Assembly: GCA_902516395.1 (NCBI GenBank)
Contig: CABXYN010000009.1
Coordinates: 1-47,012, forward strand
Source: an uncultured Pelagibacteraceae bacterium
GTDB lineage: Bacteria > Pseudomonadota > Alphaproteobacteria > Pelagibacterales > Pelagibacteraceae
DNA length: 47,012 nucleotides
Direction of reading: 5' to 3'
Below, one piece after another: positions 1 to 7,595 of the stretch. A model generated the notes under the pieces. That model was not told the DNA's origin. It ran no database searches and saw only the letters and a list, made by a program, of their open reading frames with translations. Position 1 is the stretch's first letter; each line of letters begins with the position of its first letter. A program made the translations under genes and the position numbers.

Positions 1-546
1 TGCTATAACTTCCTCTTTAGGAGCTTCTGCTTTAACTTCCTCTTTAGGAGCTTCTCCTTTAACTTCCTCTTTAGGAGCTTCTGCTTTAACTTCTTCTTTA
101 GGAGATTCTGTTTGAGGATCAGTTGATGGCATTACGTTTTCCTCAGTGACCTCATTAATTTTAGTTTCTAAATCAATTCCGATCGTCTTCTTTATTTTTT
201 CTGCTATTCTTGCAGATTTACCAGTTCTATCTCTTAGATAGTATAATTTTGCTCTTCTTACTTTTCCTGATCTTACAACTTTTATTGTATCTACAATTGG
301 GCTGTATAATGCAAAAGTTCTTTCTACTCCTTCACCAAAAGAAATTTTTCTAACAGTAAAAGATGAATTGATGTCTCTACTCTTTTTTGCAATACATACA
401 CCCTCAAAATATTGAATTCTGTCTCTTTTACCCTCTGTTATCCTAACCCCAACTTTAACGATGTCTCCAGGGAAAAAATCAGGATGTTTTCTCTCGGAAA
501 TAATTTTGTTTAAGTTTAATTTGTTTACTTCTTCAATATTTTTCAT
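1..546 (-). CDS. rplS: 50S ribosomal protein L19, cut by window edge
   Basis: L19 sits at the 30S-50S interface of the ribosome. The reading frame is open from ATG at 546 to base 1 (182 codons) with no stop, so the 3' end lies outside the window. Residues 1-120 are a normal L19 core ([52 protein letters not shown]). L19 is usually about 115-125 residues. Here the core is followed by a low-complexity tail of 9-residue repeats (consensus EAPKEEVKA) that is still running at the edge. It is the last visible gene of the ffh-rpsP-trmD-rplS operon and starts 1 base after the trmD stop. Identity is certain; the role of the tail is unknown. Confidence 0.95.
   Translation of the reverse strand, partial: MKNIEEVNKLNLNKIISERKHPDFFPGDIVKVGVRITEGKRDRIQYFEGVCIAKKSRDINSSFTVRKISFGEGVERTFALYSPIVDTIKVVRSGKVRRAKLYYLRDRTGKSARIAEKIKKTIGIDLETKINEVTEENVMPSTDPQTESPKEEVKAEAPKEEVKGEAPKEEVKAEAPKEEVIA
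7..114 (-). repeat. 27-bp tandem repeats in rplS tail
   Basis: Four in-frame 27-base units (7-33, 34-60, 61-87, 88-114) encode the EAPKEEVKA-type tail of L19. The first three differ by a single base; the fourth, nearest the core domain, is more diverged. The high nucleotide identity points to recent expansion by slippage or unequal recombination. Confidence 0.9.
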
Positions 547-547
547 T

Positions 548-1231
548 TTAATTTTTCTTATATTTTTGCCACAAGTCTGGTCTTCGGTCGCGTGTTATAG
601 CCTCAGATTGGGATAAACGCCAGTCTTTAATTTTGGCGTGATCACCTGAAATTAGCACATTTGGGACCTTTTTTTCCTCCCAAACTTGAGGTTTTGTGAA
701 TTGCGGATATTCAAGAAGTCCATTCTCAAAACTCTCATCTCTTGAGGAATTAATATTACCTAGAATTCCTGGAATAAATCTTAGAATAGAGTCTGTTACA
801 ACAAAGGCTGCAACTTCACCGCCTGACAATATAAAGTCACCAATGCTAATTTCTTCAATATCTCTACTCTCTAGTATTCTTTCATCTACTCCTTCGAAAT
901 GACCACAAATTAAATTGATTGTTTTTTCATTTGAAAACTCTCTTGCAAGTTTAGAATTAAAAACTTTTCCTCTTGGACTTAAATATAGGGTTTTTTCTTT
1001 AGTCTTGATATTTGCATCTAATGAATTTGCCAAAACATCTGCTTTCATAATCATTCCATTTCCGCCACCATAAGGAGTGTCATCAACAGTTTTATGTTTG
1101 TCTAAAGCATAATCTCTTATATTTACTGTTTCTAAATCCCATTCTTTTCCTTTTGACTTGCCGAATAGGCCTTTGCTCAAATAACCTGGAAAGTATTCAG
1201 GATACAACGTAAATACTCTAGACAAAAACAT
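548..1231 (-). CDS. trmD: tRNA (guanine-N1-)-methyltransferase TrmD
   Basis: TrmD methylates G37 of tRNAs using S-adenosylmethionine, preventing +1 frameshifts; it is a trefoil-knot SPOUT enzyme acting as a dimer. The 227-residue product begins [14 protein letters not shown] and shows the family landmarks [35 protein letters not shown] and EYPQFTKP. A longer in-frame extension to 1345 exists, but it is antisense-free translation of the rpsP repeat tail in another frame, so the start at 1231 is chosen; this leaves 4 bases after the rpsP stop. The usual neighbour rimM is not between rpsP and trmD. Confidence 0.96.
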   Translation of the reverse strand: MFLSRVFTLYPEYFPGYLSKGLFGKSKGKEWDLETVNIRDYALDKHKTVDDTPYGGGNGMIMKADVLANSLDANIKTKEKTLYLSPRGKVFNSKLAREFSNEKTINLICGHFEGVDERILESRDIEEISIGDFILSGGEVAAFVVTDSILRFIPGILGNINSSRDESFENGLLEYPQFTKPQVWEEKKVPNVLISGDHAKIKDWRLSQSEAITRDRRPDLWQKYKKN

Positions 1232-1235
1232 TAAT

Positions 1236-1679
1236 CTATTTAGCCTCTTCCTTTGGTGCCTCTGTTTTAGCTTCTTCCATTGGAGCCTCTGTTTTAGCTT
1301 CTTCTTTTGGTGCTTCTGTTTTAGCCTCCTCTGTTTTAGGAGCATCTACTTTAGCTTCGCCACCCTCTTCAGTTTTCTTTCTATCTTTTTTTGGAATTGC
1401 TTTTTGAGGATTATTACCTTTTGCTGGCATAGGCATAATCTCATTTTCCCCTAGTAATCTTGCAACTCTGGTTGTTGGTTGTGCCCCTTGACCCAGCCAA
1501 TACTTAACTCTCTCAACATCTAATCCCATTCTTTCTTTTTTTTCTCTCGGAATTAGAGGATTAAAAAAACCTAATTTTTCTATAAACCTTCCATCTCTTG
1601 GGAACCTACTATCAGCAACCACTATCTTATATACTGGTCTCTTCTTAGTTCCTCCCATTGATAAACGCATCTTTAACAT
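1236..1679 (-). CDS. rpsP: 30S ribosomal protein S16 with repeat tail
   Basis: S16 is a small-subunit protein needed for 30S assembly. The core (residues 1-80) contains [27 protein letters not shown] and [10 protein letters not shown]. The product is 147 residues, against about 80-90 in many bacteria, because of a Lys/Pro-rich linker and an acidic tail of 9-residue repeats (EAKTEAPKE), the same repeat type as in L19 downstream. The start at 1679 (MLKMRL) is supported by an AGGAG five bases upstream. It lies 12 bases after ffh and 4 bases before trmD. Confidence 0.96.
   Translation of the reverse strand: MLKMRLSMGGTKKRPVYKIVVADSRFPRDGRFIEKLGFFNPLIPREKKERMGLDVERVKYWLGQGAQPTTRVARLLGENEIMPMPAKGNNPQKAIPKKDRKKTEEGGEAKVDAPKTEEAKTEAPKEEAKTEAPMEEAKTEAPKEEAK
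1239..1319 (-). repeat. 27-bp tandem repeats in rpsP tail
   Basis: Three full in-frame 27-base units (1239-1265, 1266-1292, 1293-1319) plus a degenerate fourth encode the EAKTEAPKE tail of S16. The encoded consensus is nearly the same as in the rplS repeats (7-114), but the nucleotide units differ more, for example in the Ala/Val codon. Confidence 0.85.
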
Positions 1680-1691
1680 TTGTTCTCCTAT

Positions 1692-3050
1692 TTATTTTAA
1701 TTGATTAAAAAGTTCTGGTGGTATGCCTTTATCCATCATCCCTTTTGTATTTCCTTTAGACATTTTTTTCATCATTTCTGACATCATCTTAAATTGCTTC
1801 AGCAATTTATTGATAGCGGCTACATCTGTTCCTGAGCCATTAGCAATTCTTTTTTTTCTAGAACCATCAATAATCTTAGGGTTTTCTCGTTCTTTTTTAG
1901 TCATTGATAGTATTACAGCTTCGTTTTGAGTAATTATTTTCTCATCTACTCCAGCTTGATCCATTTGAGATTTAACTTTTGAAACACCTGGTAAAAAGGA
2001 CATTATACCTTCAATACCACCCATTTTTTTCATTTGTTTTAACTGAGTTAAATAATCTTCTAACGAAAACTGACCTTTTTTTAATTTTTCCTCTGTTTTT
2101 TTTAATTTTTCTTCATCTAGATCTTCTGCAGCCTTTTCAACAAGAGAAACAATATCTCCCATACCCAAAATTCTATTAGCAATTCTATCTGGATGAAAGA
2201 CCTCAAAATTTTCTATTTTTTCACCAACTCCTAAAAATTTTATTGGAACATCTGCAACATATTTCATACTTAATGCTGCTCCACCCCTACCATCACCATC
2301 AGATCTTGTAAGAATAATACCAGTAAGATTAACTGTGCTTTTAAATTCTTTTGCTACATTAGCTGCAACTTGTCCGGTAAGGGAATCTGCAACTAGAATT
2401 GTTTCTGATGGATTGATAATACTTTCAATTTGTTTAATTTCACTCATCATCTGTAAATCAATTTGAGTTCTTCCAGCTGTATCAAAGAGAATTACATCTG
2501 CTCCATTAAGGTTAGCAGCACTAATCGCTCTTCTACAAATATCTGCAGGAAGTTGATCTTTGATGACTGGAAGCGTTATTATATTATTTTGCTCACCCAA
2601 AAGCCTTAATTGCTCTTGTGCAGCTGGTCTATAGACATCAAGACTAGCCATCATTACTTTTTTCTTTTTATTAATCTCTAAAAATCTAGCAAGTTTTGCA
2701 GTTGTAGTTGTTTTTCCTGAACCTTGAAGCCCAACAAGCATCATAGGGACCGGAGGTACTGCATTTAATTCTATTTCAGAATTTTTATCGCCTAAAAAAG
2801 AAATTAACTCATCGTTAACAACTTTAACCACCATCTCTCCAGGTGAAGTAGATCTGACGATCTCTTGGCCAAGAGCTTTAGGTTTCACTATATTAATAAA
2901 TTCTTTTACAACTTCTAAAGATACATCAGCCTCTAATAGAGCAAGCCTAATCTCTCTCAAACCCTCATCCACTTGCTTTTCATCAAGCGAAGGCGCCTTT
3001 TTTAAAGAAGAAAATATTTCTTCAAATTTATTTGTTAAATTTTCAAACAT
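1692..3050 (-). CDS. ffh: Signal recognition particle protein Ffh
   Basis: Ffh is the SRP GTPase that binds signal sequences of nascent membrane proteins and hands them to FtsY. The 452-residue protein has the N domain (1-100), G domain with P-loop GLQGSGKT (107-114), DTAGRTQ and TRSDGDGRGG, and a methionine-rich M domain ending in MMSEMMKKMSKG. The frame stays open upstream to 3131, but that part translates a structured leader, so the start MFENLTNKF at 3050 is chosen. It is the first gene of the minus-strand operon and diverges from dapF-ftsY. Confidence 0.97.
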   Translation of the reverse strand: MFENLTNKFEEIFSSLKKAPSLDEKQVDEGLREIRLALLEADVSLEVVKEFINIVKPKALGQEIVRSTSPGEMVVKVVNDELISFLGDKNSEIELNAVPPVPMMLVGLQGSGKTTTTAKLARFLEINKKKKVMMASLDVYRPAAQEQLRLLGEQNNIITLPVIKDQLPADICRRAISAANLNGADVILFDTAGRTQIDLQMMSEIKQIESIINPSETILVADSLTGQVAANVAKEFKSTVNLTGIILTRSDGDGRGGAALSMKYVADVPIKFLGVGEKIENFEVFHPDRIANRILGMGDIVSLVEKAAEDLDEEKLKKTEEKLKKGQFSLEDYLTQLKQMKKMGGIEGIMSFLPGVSKVKSQMDQAGVDEKIITQNEAVILSMTKKERENPKIIDGSRKKRIANGSGTDVAAINKLLKQFKMMSEMMKKMSKGNTKGMMDKGIPPELFNQLK

Positions 3051-3066
3051 AATCACATCCAGCAAG

Positions 3067-3159
3067 TATCGCACCAGTGGGCGAACTCTCGCTGACTGGT
3101 GTCGATCTCTTTGTTGCCAAAGACACCGCAAATTGCTGTATTTTGCGGAAACGGCGATA
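3067..3159 (-). ncRNA. Structured RNA in the ffh leader
   Basis: This segment is strikingly GC-richer than its surroundings and folds into a closed multi-branch structure. An outer stem pairs 3154-3159 with 3067-3072 (TATCGC/GCGATA). Inside are three arms: 3142-3148 with 3126-3132 (CCGCAAA/TTTGCGG); 3122-3126 with 3099-3103 (GTGTC/GACAC) capped by TTTG-GCAA-CAAA, a GNRA loop on the minus strand; and 3095-3100 with 3073-3078 (ACCAGT/ACTGGT) containing GCGA/TCGC. Neighbouring stems share one or two bases. It ends about 17 bases before the ffh ATG. The SRP RNA signature (GGUCAGG...GGAAGGAAGCAGCC) is absent, so it is not 4.5S RNA. I recall an 'ffh' RNA motif proposed from comparative work in Pelagibacter-like genomes; this may be that motif. 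Confidence 0.75.
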
Positions 3160-3160
3160 A

Positions 3161-3170
3161 ACTATAATAG
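3161..3170. promoter_or_regulatory. Back-to-back -10 elements, ffh and dapF
   Basis: The sequence ACTATAATAG contains a perfect TATAAT on the plus strand (3163-3168, for dapF) and TATTAT on the minus strand (3169-3164, for the ffh leader RNA). Minus-strand initiation about 7 bases downstream would start the transcript almost exactly at the first base of the structured RNA. Neither side has a convincing -35 at 17 bp; a minus-strand TTGACA at 3186-3181 is spaced too closely (11 bp). Confidence 0.45.
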
Positions 3171-3210
3171 AGGTTCAAAATGTCAATAAATAAGTTAAAT
3201 ACTGAAGTAT

Positions 3211-4035
3211 ATGGAATTTAAAGCTTTTAAAATGGATGGCCTTGGCAATGATTTTGTAATTATTGACCAAAGACAAAAAAATATAGAATTAAGCAAAGAC
3301 CAAATTGTTAAGATTTGTGATAGAGATTTTGTTGGCTGTGACCAACTAATCTATATTAACAAAAGTAATAATACTGATGCTGAACTAGTATTTTATAATT
3401 CTGATGGCTCTGGGTCAGATGCATGTGGAAATGGCACAAGATGTGTTGCGTACTTACTATCAAAAGAAAAAAACAAAAAAAGTATAAACCTTCAAGTAGC
3501 ATCAAAACAGTTAAATTCAAACCTACTTGATGATGGTCAAGTTGAAACAATAATTGGCTTACCAAAAACTAATTGGAAAGAAATTCCTTTATCTGAAAAT
3601 CTAGATACCAAAAATTTAGGTATAAGTATAAGAGATGAAAACAACCAAGAAATATCTGGTGGTATTGCTGTAAATGTAGGTAACCCTCATACTATTTTCT
3701 TTGTTAATGAAATAGAAAATTTTAATATAGAGAAAATTGGACCTGAGATTGAAAATCATGAATTATTTCCAGAAAAATGCAATTTAACACTCGCACAAAA
3801 AATAAATAAAAATTATTATAAAGTTAAAGTTTGGGAAAGAGGTGCAGGCTTAACAAAAGCATGTGGAACCGCTGCTTGTGCAACAGCAGTAGCAGCAAAT
3901 TTAGAAAATTTAGAAAATTCTAGAACTGAAATTGAATTTAGTTTAGGAAAATTAGTAATTTATATTGACGAAAATCAAAAAATTCATATGAAAGGTCCAG
4001 TGTCTAGTATCAAAGAAATAGACATAAATATTTAA
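3211..4035 (+). CDS. dapF: Diaminopimelate epimerase DapF
   Basis: DapF converts LL- to meso-diaminopimelate for lysine and peptidoglycan synthesis by a two-cysteine proton transfer. Both catalytic cysteines are visible: C72 in DACGNGTRC and C218 in ACGTAACA. The start MEFKAFKMDGLGNDFV and the length of 274 residues are typical. The stop overlaps the ftsY start by one base (TAATG), so the two are translationally coupled. The gene for the MtaB-type methylthiotransferase that often sits between dapF and ftsY in alphaproteobacteria is absent here. Confidence 0.97.
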   Translation: MEFKAFKMDGLGNDFVIIDQRQKNIELSKDQIVKICDRDFVGCDQLIYINKSNNTDAELVFYNSDGSGSDACGNGTRCVAYLLSKEKNKKSINLQVASKQLNSNLLDDGQVETIIGLPKTNWKEIPLSENLDTKNLGISIRDENNQEISGGIAVNVGNPHTIFFVNEIENFNIEKIGPEIENHELFPEKCNLTLAQKINKNYYKVKVWERGAGLTKACGTAACATAVAANLENLENSRTEIEFSLGKLVIYIDENQKIHMKGPVSSIKEIDINI

Positions 4036-4952
4036 TGGGTATTTTTGAAAAGTTCAAATTAGGTTTTAACAAAAGTGCTGACAGTATTTCCTCTGGACTT
4101 AGAGAAATAATTGTAAAAAAAGAAATTGATGATGAAACATTAAATAAGATTGAAGAATTTTTGATTAGTTCTGATGTTGGTATTGATGCCTCATCTGAAA
4201 TAAAAAGAATTATCTCTCAAAAAAAAATAGATCCAAAAAAAAATGCAGTTGAGGAAATAAATTTAATTCTTAAGGAGTATATCCTGGAATTGATGATACC
4301 TTTGGAAAGAAAAGATTTTTTTGAAAAAAAAGAAAATATAAATGTAACATTAGTATCTGGTGTGAACGGAGTAGGTAAAACTACGACTATAGGAAAAATT
4401 GGTAAAATATTTAAAGATAACGGCTCAGAAGTAATATTTTCTGCTTGCGATACCTTTAGGGCAGCAGCTATTGATCAGCTAGAATCTTGGTCTGATAAAG
4501 TTGGCGCAACAATTATTAAATCAAATCCAGGATCTGACCCAGCTTCAGTTGCGTATAAAGCGATAGAATACGCAAAAAACAACAATATTAGTCAGGTACT
4601 TATTGATACAGCTGGCAGATTACAAAATAAGAAAAATTTGATGGATGAATTTAAAAAAATTGCAAATGTCATTAAAAAGACAGATGAAAGCGCGCCACAG
4701 GATGTAATCTTAGTTTTAGATGCAACATCAGGGCAAAATATAATAAATCAATTAGAAGAATTTGATAAAATTATTAAAATCACAGGTCTAATTATGACCA
4801 AACTTGATGGAACAGCTAAAGGTGGAGTATTAATTGCTATCTCAAAAAAATATAAAGTACCAATTATTGGATTAGGTCTTGGTGAAAAAATTGATGATTT
4901 ACAAATATTTAATGCAGAGCAATTTGCAGATGCTTTTACTCAATTTAATTGA
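4035..4952 (+). CDS. ftsY: Signal recognition particle receptor FtsY
   Basis: FtsY is the membrane-associated GTPase receptor for SRP-ribosome complexes. The P-loop GVNGVGKT (109-116), DTAGRLQ and TKLDGTAKGG are present. At 305 residues it is a short form: the NG domain is complete, while the long acidic N-terminal A domain of enteric FtsY is missing, as is common in alphaproteobacteria. It forms an operon with dapF. Its 3' end overlaps by 8 bases the end of a convergent gene. Confidence 0.97.
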   Translation: MGIFEKFKLGFNKSADSISSGLREIIVKKEIDDETLNKIEEFLISSDVGIDASSEIKRIISQKKIDPKKNAVEEINLILKEYILELMIPLERKDFFEKKENINVTLVSGVNGVGKTTTIGKIGKIFKDNGSEVIFSACDTFRAAAIDQLESWSDKVGATIIKSNPGSDPASVAYKAIEYAKNNNISQVLIDTAGRLQNKKNLMDEFKKIANVIKKTDESAPQDVILVLDATSGQNIINQLEEFDKIIKITGLIMTKLDGTAKGGVLIAISKKYKVPIIGLGLGEKIDDLQIFNAEQFADAFTQFN

Positions 4953-5505
4953 TTAAATTTTTAGAAACCAAAGGTTTTTGAAGTTTACATTCAAAATTAT
5001 TATCATGAGATTTATAGCCACATATTTTTGCATAAGATGAAATTATAAAATTCAATTTACCTGAATTTTCAAAATTGTTTAATTCATTATTTTTTATATT
5101 ATACTGTAAATTTTGATTGAAACTCTTTTTACCACTGACTAAAATTAGTGTATTATTATCATTTAAAAGATAATATGCAAAATCTTCTGGAAATAATGGA
5201 TAAGAATAATTTTTAAATAATTTTTTTATTTTTTTTGGAAACCATTCATATGTTATTAAAGGATAATCTGTATTCGATAAGTGATCGAATAAATATAAAT
5301 CTTGGGGGTAATCATTCAAATAATTTGAATTTTCTCCCTTTGCAATAATCGCTTTACTTCTTGTCTTAAAATATAATGTAAATTCATTATCATAAGATTT
5401 CATTTTACCTATATGAAAATATTTATTATTATTTGTATGATTAATGTCACCAATGGTAAGTTGTGGATAAATTATAAGCAAAAATAAAATAATCTTTTTC
5501 TTCAC
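4945..5505 (-). CDS. Secreted hypothetical protein
   Basis: No family is recognised. The 186-residue product starts with a likely Sec signal peptide (MKKKIILFLLIIYPQLTIG, cleavage near residue 19-20). The mature part is polar, rich in Asn, Lys and aromatic residues, and has two cysteines (in KICGYK and FECKLQ) about 13 residues apart near the C terminus that could form a disulfide. A periplasmic location is inferred. It converges on ftsY with an 8-base overlap and is followed upstream by a 50-base AT-rich gap from the hydrolase gene. Confidence 0.7.
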   Translation of the reverse strand: MKKKIILFLLIIYPQLTIGDINHTNNNKYFHIGKMKSYDNEFTLYFKTRSKAIIAKGENSNYLNDYPQDLYLFDHLSNTDYPLITYEWFPKKIKKLFKNYSYPLFPEDFAYYLLNDNNTLILVSGKKSFNQNLQYNIKNNELNNFENSGKLNFIISSYAKICGYKSHDNNFECKLQKPLVSKNLIN

Positions 5506-5555
5506 AAATTGAATTTTGAATAAAAAAATTGATTATAGTTTGTTTAAATTGTGTC

Positions 5556-6368
5556 TTAATTTAATTTGCTTATAAACAATCTAAGTGATCTTACTAAATT
5601 TTCATTAAAATCCATCATGTGATCATCATTCTCTATAAAATAACTATATTTTTGACTTTTATATTCTGAATATATTTCCTTTCCCATAGAGAAAGGTACA
5701 ATCCTATCTTTTTCACCATGCATAACTAATAACGGTGAATTATTCATATTTAATTTGTCAATCGAGTTGAATTTGTCTTTTAATAAAATACTTACAGGAA
5801 GATAGGGGTAATATTTTTTAGCTAAGGTTTCCATTGAAGTAAAGGGAGACTCGAGGATAACTCCAGAAAATGAATTATCTTTTGCAAGATTAATGGCTAT
5901 AGCAGTTCCAAGAGACTCGCCGTATAAAATAATATTTTTATCCTCTATTTCTTTTGAATTAAGCCATTTTTTAGCGGCAAGAGCATCCTCATATAAACCA
6001 GACTCAGATGGTTTTCCTTTGTTTCCACTAAAACCCCTATAAGCAAAAATTAGATAATTTACATCCATTTTTTCAAATTCATTTAGTTTATAAATTCTGT
6101 TATCAAGTTTGCCTGCATTCCCATGAAAAAATAAGATTGTTTTAAAGTTTTTATTTTTAAAAAAATACCATCCAACTAGATCGTTTTTTGAATTTACTGA
6201 TATTTTTTGAATTTTATGAGTTAATGGACCTTCATCTAAATAGTTATTTTCACCTGGATGGTAAAGAAGGTTTCTTTGGTAAAAGTAAATAAACAAGCAA
6301 ATAATAATATAAATTAAAGGAATAAAAAAAAGTAATTTTGATAATGTCATTTTAAAATTAATTCTCAT
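5556..6368 (-). CDS. Membrane-anchored alpha/beta hydrolase
   Basis: A serine hydrolase of the alpha/beta fold, similar in layout to the Bem46/ABHD13-17 group. Residues 8-30 form one hydrophobic N-terminal anchor. The oxyanion motif FHGNAG (81-86), nucleophile elbow GESLGT (S152), acid D221 in GEKDRIVP and H250 in DDHMMDF make a complete triad. The substrate is unknown; an ester or thioester is likely. The start at 6368 overlaps the MFS gene by 11 bases; Met-7 (6350) would remove the overlap and is an alternative start. Confidence 0.8.
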   Translation of the reverse strand: MRINFKMTLSKLLFFIPLIYIIICLFIYFYQRNLLYHPGENNYLDEGPLTHKIQKISVNSKNDLVGWYFFKNKNFKTILFFHGNAGKLDNRIYKLNEFEKMDVNYLIFAYRGFSGNKGKPSESGLYEDALAAKKWLNSKEIEDKNIILYGESLGTAIAINLAKDNSFSGVILESPFTSMETLAKKYYPYLPVSILLKDKFNSIDKLNMNNSPLLVMHGEKDRIVPFSMGKEIYSEYKSQKYSYFIENDDHMMDFNENLVRSLRLFISKLN

Positions 6369-7569
6369 TTTTATTAAAAAATATAAAAAAAAGATAACTT
6401 AAAATGCACAAAAATAAAAATATTGAGAAAGAAATTTTATAGCTTGTAATAGTGTCTGCACCCATTTTACTAGAAAGATCAATTAATAAGCCTATACTCC
6501 ATTGAACAAAAAATGTACCTGAATGTATAAATACGTTCAAAGAGGTTAATGATTTTCCAGCAAGATTCTGTGGGAAACTTAAAGCTAGGGCAGGCTGAGT
6601 CAAAGATAAAACTATCGACGATAAAATATAAAATGTAAACATTGTAGCTCCAGCTTTTTGTCCCATAATTATTATACAAAATAAAATTATGTAACTTATA
6701 GGAAGACCAATTTTTACTATCTTTATGCTATCGATACCTAAAGATGATAATTTCGGTAAAATATATCCCCAAAACATAAACGCAAATAACATTGTAATGT
6801 TAATCCAAAATAAACCTGTTGCACTTTCAAGCGGAGAGTATCCCGCAACATTTAACATCCATGGGCCAGCCCATAAAGTCTGAATTGCTTGAACGCCACC
6901 ATAATTTAAAAAAGCTAAAGGGACCAAACTTATAAAAAATTTATTCTTCCAAACATCCGAGAGATTACCTTTTTTTTGTATGCTTTGATTTTGAATATTA
7001 GTATTCCAAGATGGAGCAAAAACTAATATTAAAATTATACTTAACAAAATTAGAATAGAAATTAATAAAAAAATAAATCGCCATCCAATTACTGGAAGTA
7101 AAATTTGCACTGGTAGTGTTGAAATAACAAAACCAAAACTTGCTACCATCAGCATCCATGAATTAGCTCTTTGTTGATATTTATCCTCAAACCAAACACG
7201 GTACCCAGTCAAAGGCCCCATTAAGCATGCTGCAACACCAACACCTATAAAAAATCTAGAAATTAATAAACCTGTAAAACTTTTTGCAAATGCGAAAGAA
7301 ATGGTACTAACTAGTGCTATTAATAAGAGATATGCTACTACTTTTTTGGGCCCATGCTTATCAAGAAGTAAGCCAGCTGGTATTTGCATCAAAGAAAAAC
7401 CCAAAAAATATCCACCTGCTAGCAGTCCAAGATTACCTGCTGTTAAATCGAATTCACTTGTGAGTACTGGAGTAAGAGTTGCAGTAATTGATCTTAATAA
7501 ATTAGAAATAAAAAAACCAAACGCAAATACACAAAAAATTATAATACTTTTATTTGCTTTGTTTATCAT
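6358..7569 (-). CDS. MFS transporter
   Basis: A 403-residue major facilitator superfamily protein with about 12 hydrophobic segments. The loop 2-3 signature is visible (GLLLDKHGPKKV, near residues 66-77), and a second group of six helices follows a short cytoplasmic link near residue 200. The substrate cannot be read from sequence. It diverges from the gamma-glutamyltransferase gene with only 26 bases between the start codons, so the two promoters must overlap the opposing genes or share control. Confidence 0.85.
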   Translation of the reverse strand: MINKANKSIIIFCVFAFGFFISNLLRSITATLTPVLTSEFDLTAGNLGLLAGGYFLGFSLMQIPAGLLLDKHGPKKVVAYLLLIALVSTISFAFAKSFTGLLISRFFIGVGVAACLMGPLTGYRVWFEDKYQQRANSWMLMVASFGFVISTLPVQILLPVIGWRFIFLLISILILLSIILILVFAPSWNTNIQNQSIQKKGNLSDVWKNKFFISLVPLAFLNYGGVQAIQTLWAGPWMLNVAGYSPLESATGLFWINITMLFAFMFWGYILPKLSSLGIDSIKIVKIGLPISYIILFCIIIMGQKAGATMFTFYILSSIVLSLTQPALALSFPQNLAGKSLTSLNVFIHSGTFFVQWSIGLLIDLSSKMGADTITSYKISFSIFLFLCILSYLFFIFFNKNEN

Positions 7570-7595
7570 TTATATCTCTCTAATTAATCATTACT

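Noticed and set aside
1232-1345. N-terminal extension of TrmD
   Set aside because: It is the rpsP repeat tail read in another frame; the TrmD family start is at 1231.
3051-3131. N-terminal extension of Ffh
   Set aside because: It translates the structured leader RNA and has no resemblance to Ffh; MFENLTNKF at 3050 is the family start.
3067-3159. The ffh-leader RNA as tRNA or SRP RNA
   Set aside because: Arm sizes and missing T-loop consensus exclude a tRNA; the conserved SRP RNA tip sequence is absent on both strands.
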